This document shows positions 63,314 through 64,000 of a stretch of 64,000 nt of DNA, piece after piece. The DNA is from Ectothiorhodospira shaposhnikovii (lineage in GTDB: Bacteria > Pseudomonadota > Gammaproteobacteria > Ectothiorhodospirales > Ectothiorhodospiraceae). Location: assembly GCF_022227765.1 (NCBI RefSeq), contig NZ_JAJMLZ010000002.1, positions 248,001-312,000 on the forward strand, read 5' to 3'. The position numbers were made by a program, and so were the translations under genes. Numbering within the stretch: position 1 is the stretch's first letter; every line of letters begins with the position of its first letter. The notes below the pieces were generated by a model. It ran no database searches, was not told the origin of the DNA, and was given only the letters and a program-made list of their open reading frames with translations.

Positions 63314-64000
63314 TCAGGCGTCCTGACGACCGTTGGCATCCCCGGCCAGACGCAGCCAGGTTTCCACCACGGTGTCCGGGTTCAGGGAGATGGACTCGAT
63401 CCCCTGCGCCATCAGCCACTCGGCCAGATCCGGGTAGTCGGACGGTCCCTGACCGCAGATACCCACATACTTGCCGGCCTTGCGGGCCGCCTGGATGGCC
63501 AGGGACAGCAGCTTCTTCACCGCCGGATCCCGCTCGTCGAAGGTGGCCGCCACCAGGCCGGAATCCCGGTCCAGACCCAGGGTCAGCTGGGTCAGGTCGT
63601 TGGAGCCGATGGAAAAACCGTCGAAGAACTGCAGGAACTCGTCGGCCATCACCGCGTTGGAGGGGATCTCGCACATCATGTAGACCTTGAGGCCGTTCTC
63701 GCCCCGCTTCAGGCCCATCTCGGCCAGCAGGTTGATCACGCCCTCGGCCTCGGCCAGGGTCCGCACAAAGGGCACCATGACCACCACGTTGGTCAGGCCC
63801 ATCTCGTCACGCACCCGACGCACGGCACGGCATTCCAACTCGAAGCAATCGCGGAAATCGTCGGACAGATAACGGGAGGTGCCCCGGTAGCCGATCATGG
63901 GGTTCTCTTCGTCCGGCTCGTAGCGCTCGCCCGCCAGCAGGTTGGCGTACTCGTTGGACTTGAAGTCGGACAGGCGCACGATCACCGGCTCGGGATGGAA
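63314..64000 (-). CDS. ppsA: Phosphoenolpyruvate synthase, C-terminal part (partial)
   Basis: The last 228 residues are visible; the gene continues past the window. This is the PEP-binding TIM-barrel: [51 protein letters not shown] and the catalytic Cys in [11 protein letters not shown]. It makes PEP from pyruvate and ATP for gluconeogenesis. The regulator ppsR follows. Confidence 0.96.
   Translation of the reverse strand, partial: FHPEPVIVRLSDFKSNEYANLLAGERYEPDEENPMIGYRGTSRYLSDDFRDCFELECRAVRRVRDEMGLTNVVVMVPFVRTLAEAEGVINLLAEMGLKRGENGLKVYMMCEIPSNAVMADEFLQFFDGFSIGSNDLTQLTLGLDRDSGLVAATFDERDPAVKKLLSLAIQAARKAGKYVGICGQGPSDYPDLAEWLMAQGIESISLNPDTVVETWLRLAGDANGRQDA

Noticed and set aside
1-64000. CRISPR arrays, tRNA or rRNA genes, prophage
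   Set aside because: No regularly spaced direct repeats, tRNA-like cloverleaf ends, rRNA segments or phage genes were recognised on reading both strands by eye.

Overview
The window looks like chromosomal DNA of a high-GC gammaproteobacterium. Two blocks are laid out much as in Pseudomonas: rpe-gph-trpE-trpG-trpD-trpC, and gshB-pilGHIJ-chpA next to tonB-yqgE-yqgF-pyrR-pyrB-pyrC'-pilU-pilT-yggS-proC-yggT. The ilvGM pair, SAH riboswitch, TmcA and a haem-type CxxCH receptor suggest a relative of the Ectothiorhodospiraceae/Chromatiales. That placement is inference from gene content; there is no rRNA in the window. No rRNA, tRNA, CRISPR array or prophage was seen.

Layout. 1-11.2 kb: the slyD end, a cold-shock gene, an H-NS-like coiled-coil/winged-helix protein with an attenuator-like leader, sprT, uup, an ATPase, metA, an attenuated ilvL-ilvG-ilvM operon, tmcA and a second cold-shock gene. 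11.2-17.4 kb: a CBS protein, then the trp/rpe/gph cluster. 17.6-21.7 kb: a membrane diguanylate cyclase with a periplasmic CxxCH motif, then a lone tnpB (IS1341/IS605 type) whose right end abuts the 3' remnant of an EAL-domain gene. 21.7-28.8 kb: methyltransferase, purKE, purC, bioD, a TorD-like chaperone, endonuclease I, a coiled-coil protein of unknown function and a second copy of the H-NS-like family. 28.8-33 kb: an AT-richer gene-free stretch, then SAH riboswitch-ahcY-metF-rsmE (methyl cycle and rRNA methylation). 33-42.5 kb: the Chp/Pil chemosensory operon for twitching motility. 42.6-46.4 kb: gshB-apbE-NusG II protein-Gx protein-tonB, all overlapping. 46.5-53.4 kb: a chemoreceptor, then yqgE-yqgF-pyrR-pyrB-pyrC' and a PyrK-like flavoprotein. 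53.4-56.9 kb: three tandem PilT-family ATPases. 57-64 kb: yggS-proC-yggT-yggU, a TauE/SafE-like protein, yrfG, nudE, cysQ, ppsR and the end of ppsA.

How the genes work together. Type IV pilus retraction (PilT, PilU and a third paralogue) and its Chp signalling system are both here. The diguanylate cyclase, the extra chemoreceptor and the EAL remnant add surface and redox signalling. MetA, AhcY and MetF form part of methionine/SAM recycling, controlled at least partly by an SAH-sensing RNA. Branched-chain amino acid synthesis is controlled by a Val/Leu-rich leader peptide and terminator. The pyrimidine cluster carries a dihydroorotase homologue without its metal-binding HxH, probably a structural partner of aspartate carbamoyltransferase. 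The most unusual items are the two H-NS-like coiled-coil/winged-helix paralogues, the leader-terminator in front of one of them, the TnpB whose predicted guide reads an EAL gene, and the ApbE/NusG II/Gx insertion in the gshB-tonB interval.
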